Below, in pieces: positions 1 to 6,893 of a stretch of 36,451 nt of DNA; within the stretch, counting starts at the first letter, position 1; every line of letters begins with the position of its first letter. Both the position numbers and the translations under genes were made by a program. The stretch is taken from positions 1-36,451 of the forward strand of contig JBDSUJ010000004.1 in assembly GCA_039927815.1 (NCBI GenBank), written 5' to 3'. Below the pieces are notes generated by a model. It was not told the DNA's origin, made no database searches, and saw only the letters and a list, made by a program, of their open reading frames with translations. This DNA comes from Croceibacterium_A sp039927815. Lineage in GTDB: Bacteria > Pseudomonadota > Alphaproteobacteria > Sphingomonadales > Sphingomonadaceae.

Positions 1-423
1 GGCAAGGTCAACCCGACCCAGGTCGAGGCGCTCACCCAAGTCTGTGCCCAGGTGTTCGGCAACCAGGCGACGGTCACCTTCGCGGGCAGCCAGGGCCAGT
101 TCGAGCTCAACGTCTACCGTCCGGTCGTCGCCTATGCGTTCCTCCAGTCGGTGCGGCTGCTGGGCGACGCGGCGGACAGCTTCACCCGCAACCTCCTCGC
201 CGGGCTCGAGCCGCGGCTGGCCAATATCGCCCGCGGTGTCGAACAATCGCTGATGCTGGTGACCGCGCTCGCCCCCGAGTTTGGCTATGACCGCGCCGCG
301 GCCATCGCCAAGGCGGCGCACAAGGCGGGCACCACCTTGCGCGAAGCGGCGCTCGCGGCGGGCATCTCCGCCCCCGATTACGACCGGCTGGTGCGGCCGG
401 AGGATATGCTCGGCCCGGACTGA
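1..423 (+). CDS. fumC: Class II fumarate hydratase, C-terminal part (5' end outside window)
   Basis: The reading frame is open from the first base and ends with TGA at 421-423, giving the last 140 residues of a protein whose start lies upstream. It begins in the signature loop of the fumarase/aspartase superfamily (GKVNPTQ, the end of the GSSxMPxKxNP motif). It continues with the fumarase-specific stretches FELNVYRP, FLQSVRLL and ESLMLVTAL-type (here QSLMLVTAL), and ends with the small C-terminal domain containing VRPEDM. Class II fumarase interconverts fumarate and L-malate in the TCA cycle as a cytoplasmic homotetramer without an iron-sulfur cluster. The superfamily includes aspartase and argininosuccinate lyase, but the residues around KVNP and the C-terminal VRPE motif fit fumarase best. 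Nothing unusual is seen in the visible part. Confidence 0.95.
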   Translation, partial: GKVNPTQVEALTQVCAQVFGNQATVTFAGSQGQFELNVYRPVVAYAFLQSVRLLGDAADSFTRNLLAGLEPRLANIARGVEQSLMLVTALAPEFGYDRAAAIAKAAHKAGTTLREAALAAGISAPDYDRLVRPEDMLGPD

Positions 424-532
424 AATTCGTCGCGCCGCAGGAAAAACGCTTTCGCCGCCCCCCTCGGCGCGGTTAAGTTCTGCCAGGCGCGCGCTCATCC
501 CGAGCCCGGCGCCACTCCGATGGAGAGAGATC

Positions 533-664
533 ATGGCGAAAGGTCAGGCGAAATCGAACAAGGAAACCCGTAAGCCCAAAAAGACGAAGGAAAAAACCAA
601 CGCCAGCCAGCCGACTCAGAAGCTGGGCTCGGTCAAGGGTCTCGAGAACTTCAAGAACAAGTAA
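533..664 (+). CDS. Small, highly basic hypothetical protein (43 aa)
   Basis: A 43-residue frame starts at ATG 533 behind a good ribosome binding site (GGAGAGA at about 522-528) and ends at TAA 662-664. The first half is almost all Lys/Arg/Asn/Thr/Glu (MAKGQAKSNKETRKPKK then TKEKT); the second half is LGSVKGLENFKNK. It has no signal peptide, membrane segment or cysteine. Very short lysine-rich proteins beginning MAKGQ occur in many alphaproteobacteria without a known role, as far as I recall. The composition would suit nucleic-acid or ribosome contact, but that is only inference. It stands alone between fumC and a lipoprotein gene. The RBS and the conserved-looking N-terminus make it likely to be real despite its size. 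Confidence 0.7.
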   Translation: MAKGQAKSNKETRKPKKTKEKTNASQPTQKLGSVKGLENFKNK

Positions 665-738
665 CGCCGCCGGGCACGGGCCTTGGACAGACCCGGCGCG
701 AGCGGATGACGATCCCAAAGCATTCGAGGAACACTTTC

Positions 739-1095
739 ATGCGCACCCTTACCGTCGCCATCACGCTCGCCGCCGCGCTCGCCCTGGCGGGCTGCTCGCA
801 GGAAACGCAGGACAAGGCCGGCCAGGCGGCGGATGCCGCTGCCGCCGATGTGAAGGCCAATGCCGACAAGATCGGCGAGCAAGTCGCGCCGACGGTCGAT
901 AGCGCCGCCACTGTCGCGGGCAACGCGATCGACGCTGCCGCCAACAAGGCGGGCGACGCGGTCGGCCACGCTGCCGACCGGGTCGGCAACGCCGCCCAGG
1001 ATGCGGGCGCGGCGGCCAAGGCCGATCTCAACGGCGCGCATGACACCGCGCCGCGGGCCAGCACCACGACCACCACCACGGTGGTCACGCACTGA
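739..1095 (+). CDS. Small alanine-rich lipoprotein
   Basis: The start is set at ATG 739, not the in-frame ATG at 706, because 739 is preceded by GAGGA (726-730) at normal spacing and immediately gives a lipoprotein signal peptide: MRTL, then a hydrophobic Ala/Leu stretch, then the lipobox LAGC with Cys at residue 18. The mature part (about 100 residues) is rich in Ala, Asp and Lys. It shows loose repeats of the type AADAAAADVKANADKIG and AGDAVGHAADRVGNAAQ, which should form an amphipathic helix. It ends in a Thr-rich tail with TTTTTTVVTH. This resembles small envelope lipoproteins or YtxH/late-embryogenesis-like repeat proteins common in sphingomonads. No enzymatic motif is visible. Its TGA stop overlaps a CTG codon of the next reading frame. 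Confidence 0.75.
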   Translation: MRTLTVAITLAAALALAGCSQETQDKAGQAADAAAADVKANADKIGEQVAPTVDSAATVAGNAIDAAANKAGDAVGHAADRVGNAAQDAGAAAKADLNGAHDTAPRASTTTTTTVVTH

Positions 1096-1604
1096 GCGCG
1101 GACGCGGCGAGCGGCGGCGCGCCCGATCCGCGCCCGCCCCAGTCCCCAGTCCGCATCCTCGTCGATGGCGACGCGTGCCCGGTCAAGGACGAGATTTACC
1201 GCGTAGCGGAGCGGCACCGTGTGCCGGTCAGCGTGGTCAGCAACTCACCCTTTCGCGTGCCCACAGGCCCGCTGGTAGAGCGCGTGGTGGTGAGCGGCAG
1301 CTTCGATGCCGCCGACGATTGGATCGCCGAACGGGCCGATGCGCGCAGCGTGGTCGTCACCGGCGACATCCTGCTGGCGGGCCGCTGCCTCAAGGCCGGC
1401 GCCCTGGTCCTCGCCCCCACCGGCAAGCCGTTCACCATGGCCTCGATCGGCAGCCAGATCGCCACCCGCGCGATCATGGCCGACCTGCGGGCGGGAGCCG
1501 ACGGACTGATGGGCGGGCCGAGGCCGTTCGCGAAGGAGGATCGGTCGCGGTTTTTGCAGGCGCTGGATGGGGCGCTGATGCGGCTGGAGCGGGGGCTGAG
1601 GTAA
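1092..1604 (+). CDS. UPF0178 / DUF188 (YaiI/YqxD) family protein, start codon uncertain
   Basis: The frame encodes RILVDGDACPVKDEIYRVA, then VVSNSPFRVP, VVTGDILLAGRCL and MASIGSQIATRAIMADLR. These are the conserved blocks of the DUF188 (YaiI/YqxD) family, a PIN-like fold with unknown substrate and about 150 residues. The conserved N-terminal block begins at base 1152, but the only ordinary start codon in frame is GTG 1221, which would remove the VDGDACPVK signature. The frame is open back to a TGA at 1041-1043, with no ATG, GTG or TTG between. The only near-start is CTG 1092, which overlaps the preceding lipoprotein stop in a CTGA arrangement analogous to ATGA coupling. I therefore place the start provisionally at 1092. 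A sequence error or another non-canonical start is also possible. Family assignment is firm; the N-terminus is not. Confidence 0.8.
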   Translation: MSADAASGGAPDPRPPQSPVRILVDGDACPVKDEIYRVAERHRVPVSVVSNSPFRVPTGPLVERVVVSGSFDAADDWIAERADARSVVVTGDILLAGRCLKAGALVLAPTGKPFTMASIGSQIATRAIMADLRAGADGLMGGPRPFAKEDRSRFLQALDGALMRLERGLR

Positions 1605-1630
1605 TTCGTCGAGGGCCGTGCTAACTAGGA

Positions 1631-1658
1631 ATGTCCACTTTGGGTGGAAAGCGGACAT
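1631..1658. repeat. Imperfect inverted repeat, possibly a dispersed sphingomonad intergenic repeat
   Basis: ATGTCCACTTT (1631-1641) and AAAGCGGACAT (1648-1658) can form an 11-bp stem with one A-C mismatch around a 6-base loop. It lies 26 bases after the DUF188 stop, in the convergent gap before the nramp gene. GCGGACATC recurs at 1733-1741. There is no T-run, so a classical intrinsic terminator is doubtful. I recall similar TGTCCGCTTT-type pieces between genes of sphingomonads, but this cannot be checked here. Confidence 0.4.
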
Positions 1659-1744
1659 CAGGTCCGTTGGTTCTCATGACGGCGAATGGCCGTTTTCGGA
1701 ATGTCACCTTGCAGCGCTCATGATGTGCATTGCGGACATCGATG

Positions 1745-1779
1745 CGTCTCGATTGAGACGGTTCTCGGGCTGATCAGCC
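1745..1779 (-). terminator. Two hairpins just downstream of the nramp gene (candidate terminator)
   Basis: CGTCTC-GATT-GAGACG (1745-1760) is a perfect 6-bp hairpin, and GGCTGATCAGCC (1768-1779) is a perfect 12-bp palindrome. Both lie within 45 bases of the stop codon of the minus-strand nramp gene, in a convergent gap. Neither is followed by a clear T-tract, so termination is a guess from position. Confidence 0.3.
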
Positions 1780-1786
1780 TAGCGAT

Positions 1787-3091
1787 TTAGCGGACCGCAT
1801 AAGCGAAAAAAATCACGGTGGCGAGGAACATCACGAGGGTCGCAGCCCACCCTAACAGGGTTGGACCTATCGGTAACGTCAGCCGACCCATGGCCCGGGG
1901 ATTTCGGACGATGAGCATCATGACCACCATAAGCGGGACCGCGAGCACGCCGTTGACAACGGCGGCCCAGTAAAGCGCGCGAACGGCGTCGATCCCGATG
2001 GCATTGAACGAAGAACCGGCAAGGGTCGTTACGGCGATCGTGCCATAAAAAAGGCGCGCCGAAAGGGGCTTGGCATCCAGACTTCCAGCGACACCTGCCA
2101 TTTCGGTCACAGCATAAGCGGCCGAGCCCGCCAATACCGGAACCGCCAACAACCCCGTGCCGATAATGCCCAGCGCAAACATTGCGGACGCAAACCGACC
2201 GGCGATCGGACGCAGGGCCTCGGCCGCCTGAGCCGACGTTGCGATGTCGAAGATACCCTTGGCATGCAGCGTGGCGGCTGTTGCAAACACGATGGCGAGC
2301 GAAACGAGCGTCGAGAACGCCATTCCAACGAGAGTGTCCATGCGAATTCTAGCCAGCTCCGGCCCGGCCGTGGCAGGCGTGATACACAGCGGCTTAGCGT
2401 GGTGACGGTGTTGCTCCTCGATCTCCTGGCTGGCCTGCCAAAAGAAGAGATAGGGACTGATCGTCGTGCCGAGGATCGCCACAAAAGCGGTGGCATACGC
2501 CGCGTTCCACTGGACCCCGGGCACAACGAGAGAGCGTAATGCGTGACCCCATGGCACCTTGGCGACCATCACCACGGCGACGTACGTGAACAGCGAGAGC
2601 GTCGACCATTTCAGGATCGAGGCGTAGCGGGGATAGCTGAGCGCGACTTCGAGCACGACGCACACGATCCCGAAGCCAAGCGTGTAAAGGGCGGCGTTGC
2701 CACCTGCCAACAGCGCAAGCGCAGCGCCCATCGAGCCAAGGTCTGCGCCCAAGTTGATGATGTTGGCGACGAGCAGGAACGCAACGACGGACCAGAGCAG
2801 CGGACGCGGGTAGTGGCGCCGCAGATTGCGGGCGATGCCTGCTCCCGTGACCCGCCCAATCTCGGCGGCAACTTGCTGGATGGCGACCATCAGCGGAAAG
2901 CTGAGGACGAAAGTCCAAGCAAGCCCGAACCCGAACTGGGCACCCACCTGACTGTGCGTGCCGATGCCGCTGGGATCGTCGTCGGCGGCACCGGTGATGA
3001 GTCCGGGACCAAGCCTTTTGAGGAAAGCGCTCACGCTAGCACCGTCGGAAGCAGGTCCCTCATTATCGCCGGTGCTATTCGGACTTATCAC
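1787..3091 (-). CDS. NRAMP-family divalent metal transporter, divergent motif type
   Basis: A 434-residue, strongly hydrophobic protein with about 11 membrane segments and the NRAMP order of helices. Classical NRAMP transporters bind Mn2+/Fe2+ through DPGN in helix 1 and MPH in helix 6. Here helix 1 has DDDPSG (DPSG at residues 39-42) and helix 6 has TTISPYLFFWQASQEIEEQ (ISPY at 211-214). The Asp is kept, but the Asn, Met and His positions are replaced. The protein therefore belongs to a divergent NRAMP branch whose substrate cannot be assumed to be Mn2+ or Fe2+. The start used is GTG 3091; GTG 3034 is an alternative, and neither has a strong ribosome binding site. The gene stands alone between lower-GC intergenic stretches and may have been acquired horizontally (inference from composition by eye). 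Confidence 0.85.
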   Translation of the reverse strand: MISPNSTGDNEGPASDGASVSAFLKRLGPGLITGAADDDPSGIGTHSQVGAQFGFGLAWTFVLSFPLMVAIQQVAAEIGRVTGAGIARNLRRHYPRPLLWSVVAFLLVANIINLGADLGSMGAALALLAGGNAALYTLGFGIVCVVLEVALSYPRYASILKWSTLSLFTYVAVVMVAKVPWGHALRSLVVPGVQWNAAYATAFVAILGTTISPYLFFWQASQEIEEQHRHHAKPLCITPATAGPELARIRMDTLVGMAFSTLVSLAIVFATAATLHAKGIFDIATSAQAAEALRPIAGRFASAMFALGIIGTGLLAVPVLAGSAAYAVTEMAGVAGSLDAKPLSARLFYGTIAVTTLAGSSFNAIGIDAVRALYWAAVVNGVLAVPLMVVMMLIVRNPRAMGRLTLPIGPTLLGWAATLVMFLATVIFFAYAVR

Positions 3092-3416
3092 GGCATTGCC
3101 GTCGCACGCTGGTAGTCATGGTGCAAATCAATCTGAGCGTTCTTTCGTTTGCGGCCGATTTGTCTCGCCAACGACCCACCAAGCCTATGGGGTAGTCCCA
3201 CCGAGGACGTCGGGCAGGTGCTGCCCAAACGGCAGGTCGACCGACCATCTGCTCCGATTGCCGAGCGCCAACCCGGAATGGCTGAGTTGAGCGTAAAGCG
3301 ACAATTCGGATCAGTCTCCTGACATGTCCGTATTCTCTTAAACGCCGACATTCGCGGAGCACCGGAACCCGCCGCCCGTTCGCGCGCTGAGTCCGCGCGA
3401 AAACAGGAGTCCGCAC
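3092..3416. other. Divergent intergenic region between nramp and ku
   Basis: About 325 bases without a convincing gene. It must carry promoters for both the minus-strand nramp gene and the plus-strand ku-ligD unit, but I found no clean -35/-10 pair. GC is visibly lower than in the neighbours up to about 3350. The only clear signal is the ku ribosome binding site AGGAG at 3405-3409. Confidence 0.5.
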
Positions 3417-4274
3417 ATGCCCGCACGCGCTTATTGGCAAGGCCAGATCCGGCTCGCGCTCGTGTCGATCCCGGTCGAGGTCTATGCCGCGACCAAGTCC
3501 GGCGCGGCGATCGCGTTCAACCAGATCCACAAGCCGACCGGCAAGCGGATCAACTACGAGAAAGTGGTGGCGGGCGTCGGTCCGGTCGACCGCGAGGACA
3601 TCGTCAAGGGCTACGAGGTGTCCAAGGGCAACTACGTGATCCTCGAGGACGACGAGATCGAGGCGGCCAAGGTCTAGAGCCGTAAGACGCTCGACCTGGT
3701 CCAGTTCGTTGACGCGCGCGAAATCGACGTGTTCTACTTCGAGAAGCCGTATTACGTGGTCCCCGCGGACGACCTGGCGGAAGAGGCGTTCGTGGTCCTG
3801 CGCGAGGCGCTCCATGCGGCCAAGAAGGTCGCCATCGGGCAGATCTCGGTGCGCGGGCGCGAGCAACTCGTTTCGCTCAAGCCGTGCGGCAGGGGCATCG
3901 TGCTCGAAACCATGCGCTACGAGGACGAGGTCCGCGCGGCGCAGGGCTATTTCAAGGATATTCCCGCGGCCAAGCCGGACAAGGCGCTGCTCGATCTCGC
4001 CACCGCGCTGATCGACCAGCGCACCGGCAGCTTCGATCCGGGCAAGTTCCACGATCATTACATCGAGGCGCTCCACCGCATCATCGAGAAGAAGGCCAAG
4101 GCCAAGGGCAAGAAGATCCTCGAGGATGTCGCGGAGCCCGATGCCAGCGGCAGTAACGTCATCGACCTGATGGCCGCGCTCAAGCGTTCGGTCGGCGGCA
4201 AGGCCGACGCGCCGGAGAAGAAAGCCGCGGCCAAGAAGCCCGCCGCCAAGGCCCCGGCGCGCAAGCGGGCGTAG
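3417..4274 (+). pseudogene. ku: Ku protein (NHEJ), interrupted by an in-frame TAG at codon 87
   Basis: Bacterial Ku is a homodimer that encircles DNA ends and recruits LigD for non-homologous end joining. The frame starts at ATG 3417 (AGGAG at 3405-3409) with the Ku N-terminus RAYWQGQIRLALVSIPVE, then YEKVVAGVGPV and GYEVSKGNYVIL. At 3675-3677 it meets TAG, and the same frame then continues without a gap: SRKTLDLVQFVDAREID, YFEKPYYVVPADDLAEEAF, QISVRGREQLVSLKPCG, and a Lys/Ala/Pro-rich tail ending at TAG 4272-4274. Ku proteins typically have Glu here (VESRKT), so GAG to TAG is the simplest explanation. Full length would be 285 residues, normal for the family. GTG 3729 could restart a C-terminal fragment, but the beta-barrel would be incomplete. 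ligD starts 4 bases later. Readthrough, a suppressor tRNA or a sequencing error are alternatives to a true null allele. Confidence 0.9.
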
Positions 4275-4278
4275 TCCG

Positions 4279-6798
4279 ATGGCGAAGTCAGACCCCCTCG
4301 CTGAATACAACAAGAAGCGCGACTTCAAGCTGACCGCGGAACCCGCGGGCCAGCGCGCGCCAAGCGAAGGGGGCAACACCTTCATCGTCCAGAAGCATGA
4401 TGCCACGCGGCTCCACTGGGACTTGCGGCTCGAGGCCGACGGCGTGCTCAAGAGCTGGGCGGTGACCAAGGGCCCCTCGCCCGACCCCGAGATCAAGCGG
4501 CTGGCGGTGCGGACCGAGGACCACCCGATGGCGTATGCCGAATTCGAGGGGACCATCCCGGCGGGCGAATACGGCGGCGGGACGGTCATGCTGTGGGACC
4601 GCGGCACGTGGGCGCCGGTCGAAGGCAAGAGCTGGAAGAACATCGACGAAGGCCACCTCCACTTCACGCTGCACGGCGAGCGGATGAAGGGCGACTGGAT
4701 GCTGATCCGCCTCAAGCCGCGCGGAAACGAGAAGCGCGAGAACTGGCTGCTGCGCAAGATCAACGACGCCTTCGCCGAGGCGGGCGATGCGCTGGTCGAC
4801 CGCGCGCTGACGAGCGTGCTGACCGGGCGCTCGATGGCCGAGATCGCGGCCGACAAGGGCGGCGAAGTGTCGTTCAAGGGGGTGCGCGGCGACGCCTTCA
4901 CCAAGGCGATGGCCAAGGCCGCGACGCGCAACGCCAAAGTGGGCCGGGCGCCGGCCAAAAAAAGCACCGGCGCGGGACGGCCACCGCCGTTCCAGCCTCC
5001 CCAGCTCGCCACGCTGGTCGACGCGGTCCCGGCGGGCAACGGCTGGCTGCACGAGATCAAGTTCGACGGCTACCGCCTGCTGATCTCGGCGGCGGGCGAG
5101 AAGGTCAGCGTGTTCACCCGCAAGGGCCTCGACTGGTCGGACAAGTTCGCCCCGCTGGTGGCGCGATTCCAGGCGCTCGACCTGCCGCCGTGCCTGATCG
5201 ATGGCGAGGTGATCGCCAACGGTCCTGACGGCAATCCCAGCTTCTCGGCGCTGCAGACCGTGCTCAAGCGCGGCCACGGCAGCCAGAAGGCGAGCGACGC
5301 GCTGCATTACTTTGCGTTCGACCTGCTCGCGCTCGACGGGGCGGACCTGACCGCGTTGCCGCTGATCGAGCGCAAGGAACGGCTCGAGGCGCTGCTCGCC
5401 ACCGCCGCCGCGCCGATCCATGTCGCCGAGCACGTCATCGGCGCTGGCGAGAAGCTGTACCAGGCGATGTGCCGGGCGGGGCAGGAAGGGATCATCTCCA
5501 AGCGGATCGACGCCCGGTATGCGGGCGCCCGGTCGAAGAGCTGGGTCAAGGTCAAGTGTACCCTGCGGCAGGAATTCGTCGTGATCGGGTGGAAGAAATC
5601 GGGCGCCGCGGGGCGCCCGTTCTCGTCGCTGCTGCTGGCACAGAACGAGCGCGGCAAGCTGGTTTACAAGGGCAATGTCGGCACCGGCTTTACGCACGAC
5701 ACGCTGGACGACCTGGCCAAGCGGATGAGCAAGCTGGTCATCACCGAAGCGCCCGCCGAAGTCCCGCGCGAGGACAAGCGCGGCGTGACCTGGCTCAAGC
5801 CCGAATTGGTCGCGGAGATCGCGTTTGCCGAGTTCACGCATGACGGCAGTGCCCGCCACGCCAGCTTCCTCGGCTTGCGCGGCGACAAGGCGGCGGGCGA
5901 GGTCGTGCCCGAGAAGGCCGAGGCCGCGCCGGTTGAGGAGACGGTCACCATCACCAATCGCGACCGGGTGATCGATCCCGATAGCGGCCGCACCAAGGGC
6001 GAGCTGGCCGATTACATCGCCGCGGTTGCCCCGCTGATGCTGCCGTGGGCCGGCCACCGCCCGGTGACGCTGGTCCGCTGTCCACAGGGCCGGGCCAAGA
6101 AGTGTTTCTTCCAGAAGCACGACAGCGGCACCTTCGGTCCCACGGTCCACCACGTACCGATCCGGGAAAAGGACGGGGGCAGCGAAGATTACCTGTGGGT
6201 CGATGACGCGGCGGGCCTGCTCACGTTGATTCAGATGGGCACGATCGAGCTGCACGGGTGGGGCAGCCGCGTCCCCGAGGTCGAATTGCCCGACCGCATG
6301 GTGATCGACCTCGATCCCGACGAAGGGCTCGATTTCGAGGCGGTCAAAAGCGCCGCGGTCCACATCCACGACCGGCTGGCCGACATCGGGCTCGCCAGCT
6401 TCGCAATGCTGTCGGGCGGCAAGGGCGTGCACGTGGTGGTGCCGATCAACCCCGGGCCGAGCTGGGACACGTTCAAGGATTTCGCCCGCCGTTTTGCCGA
6501 GGCGCTGGCGCTGGCCGAGCCGGACCGGTTCGTCGCTCAGATGAGCAAAGCCAAGCGCGTGGGCAAGATCTTCATCGATTACCTCCGCAACCAGCGCGGC
6601 GCGACCGCGGTGCTGCCCTATTCGGCGCGCGCCCGTCCGGGGGCCCCGGTGGCGTTTCCGATCGCGTGGGGCGAGCTCAAGGATTTCACCGATGCGCATC
6701 CGTTGACGATCCTCGACGCCAAACGCTTGCTCGACCGATCGCGCAGCAAGAGCCTGGCGGGGTGGGGGTTCGCCGATCAGGTGCTGCCAGACCTTTAA
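4279..6798 (+). CDS. ligD: ATP-dependent DNA ligase D (PE-Lig-Pol)
   Basis: An 839-residue protein with three domains. Residues about 1-190 are the 3'-phosphoesterase domain (FIVQKHDATRLHWDLRLE, then DHPMAYAEFEGTIPAGEYG). About 225-530 is the ATP-dependent ligase domain, with nucleotidyl-transfer Lys261 in KFDG (261-264), then LIDGEVIA, EGIISKR and SWVKVKC. About 545-835 is the archaeo-eukaryotic primase-type polymerase domain, with the metal site VIDLDPDEGLDFE and LSGGKGVHVVVPI. This order matches Pseudomonas LigD rather than Mycobacterium (Pol-PE-Lig). It processes, fills and seals double-strand breaks with Ku. It lies 4 bases behind the ku frame and has no strong ribosome binding site of its own, so translation is probably coupled to ku. 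The amber codon in ku could therefore also lower LigD. All catalytic motifs I can recognise are intact. Confidence 0.96.
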   Translation: MAKSDPLAEYNKKRDFKLTAEPAGQRAPSEGGNTFIVQKHDATRLHWDLRLEADGVLKSWAVTKGPSPDPEIKRLAVRTEDHPMAYAEFEGTIPAGEYGGGTVMLWDRGTWAPVEGKSWKNIDEGHLHFTLHGERMKGDWMLIRLKPRGNEKRENWLLRKINDAFAEAGDALVDRALTSVLTGRSMAEIAADKGGEVSFKGVRGDAFTKAMAKAATRNAKVGRAPAKKSTGAGRPPPFQPPQLATLVDAVPAGNGWLHEIKFDGYRLLISAAGEKVSVFTRKGLDWSDKFAPLVARFQALDLPPCLIDGEVIANGPDGNPSFSALQTVLKRGHGSQKASDALHYFAFDLLALDGADLTALPLIERKERLEALLATAAAPIHVAEHVIGAGEKLYQAMCRAGQEGIISKRIDARYAGARSKSWVKVKCTLRQEFVVIGWKKSGAAGRPFSSLLLAQNERGKLVYKGNVGTGFTHDTLDDLAKRMSKLVITEAPAEVPREDKRGVTWLKPELVAEIAFAEFTHDGSARHASFLGLRGDKAAGEVVPEKAEAAPVEETVTITNRDRVIDPDSGRTKGELADYIAAVAPLMLPWAGHRPVTLVRCPQGRAKKCFFQKHDSGTFGPTVHHVPIREKDGGSEDYLWVDDAAGLLTLIQMGTIELHGWGSRVPEVELPDRMVIDLDPDEGLDFEAVKSAAVHIHDRLADIGLASFAMLSGGKGVHVVVPINPGPSWDTFKDFARRFAEALALAEPDRFVAQMSKAKRVGKIFIDYLRNQRGATAVLPYSARARPGAPVAFPIAWGELKDFTDAHPLTILDAKRLLDRSRSKSLAGWGFADQVLPDL

Positions 6799-6840
6799 AG
6801 CGCGTCGCGGATAGCGGTCGGCGACGCGTGCGCGCGAGAT

Positions 6841-6866
6841 GGAAACCCTTTCGCTGCGCAACCGTT
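6841..6866 (+). promoter_or_regulatory. Possible EcfG (general stress sigma factor) promoter
   Basis: GGAAA at 6841-6845, a 17-base spacer, then CGTT at 6863-6866 resembles the alphaproteobacterial EcfG consensus GGAAC-N16/17-CGTT with one mismatch. It lies 27 bases before the ATG of the secreted repeat protein, leaving room for a short leader with GAAAGG as ribosome binding site. Short consensus, so moderate to low confidence. Confidence 0.35.
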
Positions 6867-6893
6867 CTTTGCGGCAACTGAAAGGTCTAACAG

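Noticed and set aside
3354..3394. EcfG promoter before ku (GGAAC at 3363)
   Set aside because: No CGTT at 16-17 bases downstream of GGAAC, so the match fails.
3675..3677. Stop-codon reassignment or selenocysteine/pyrrolysine-type recoding in ku
   Set aside because: TAG and TAA are used as ordinary terminators elsewhere in the window (for example TAG for cysD and LOG-neighbour genes, TAA for ligD), and no recoding element is visible; a point mutation is simpler.
3075..5060. 661-codon minus-strand open frame across ku and ligD
   Set aside because: Spans two real genes and an intergenic region, no recognisable domain; antisense shadow. Its continuity does not affect the ku amber call.
4288..6861. 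857-codon open frame on the minus strand opposite ligD
   Set aside because: Composition is that of an antisense shadow in high-GC DNA (Arg/Gly/His/Ala-rich, no domain), whereas the plus strand encodes all LigD motifs.
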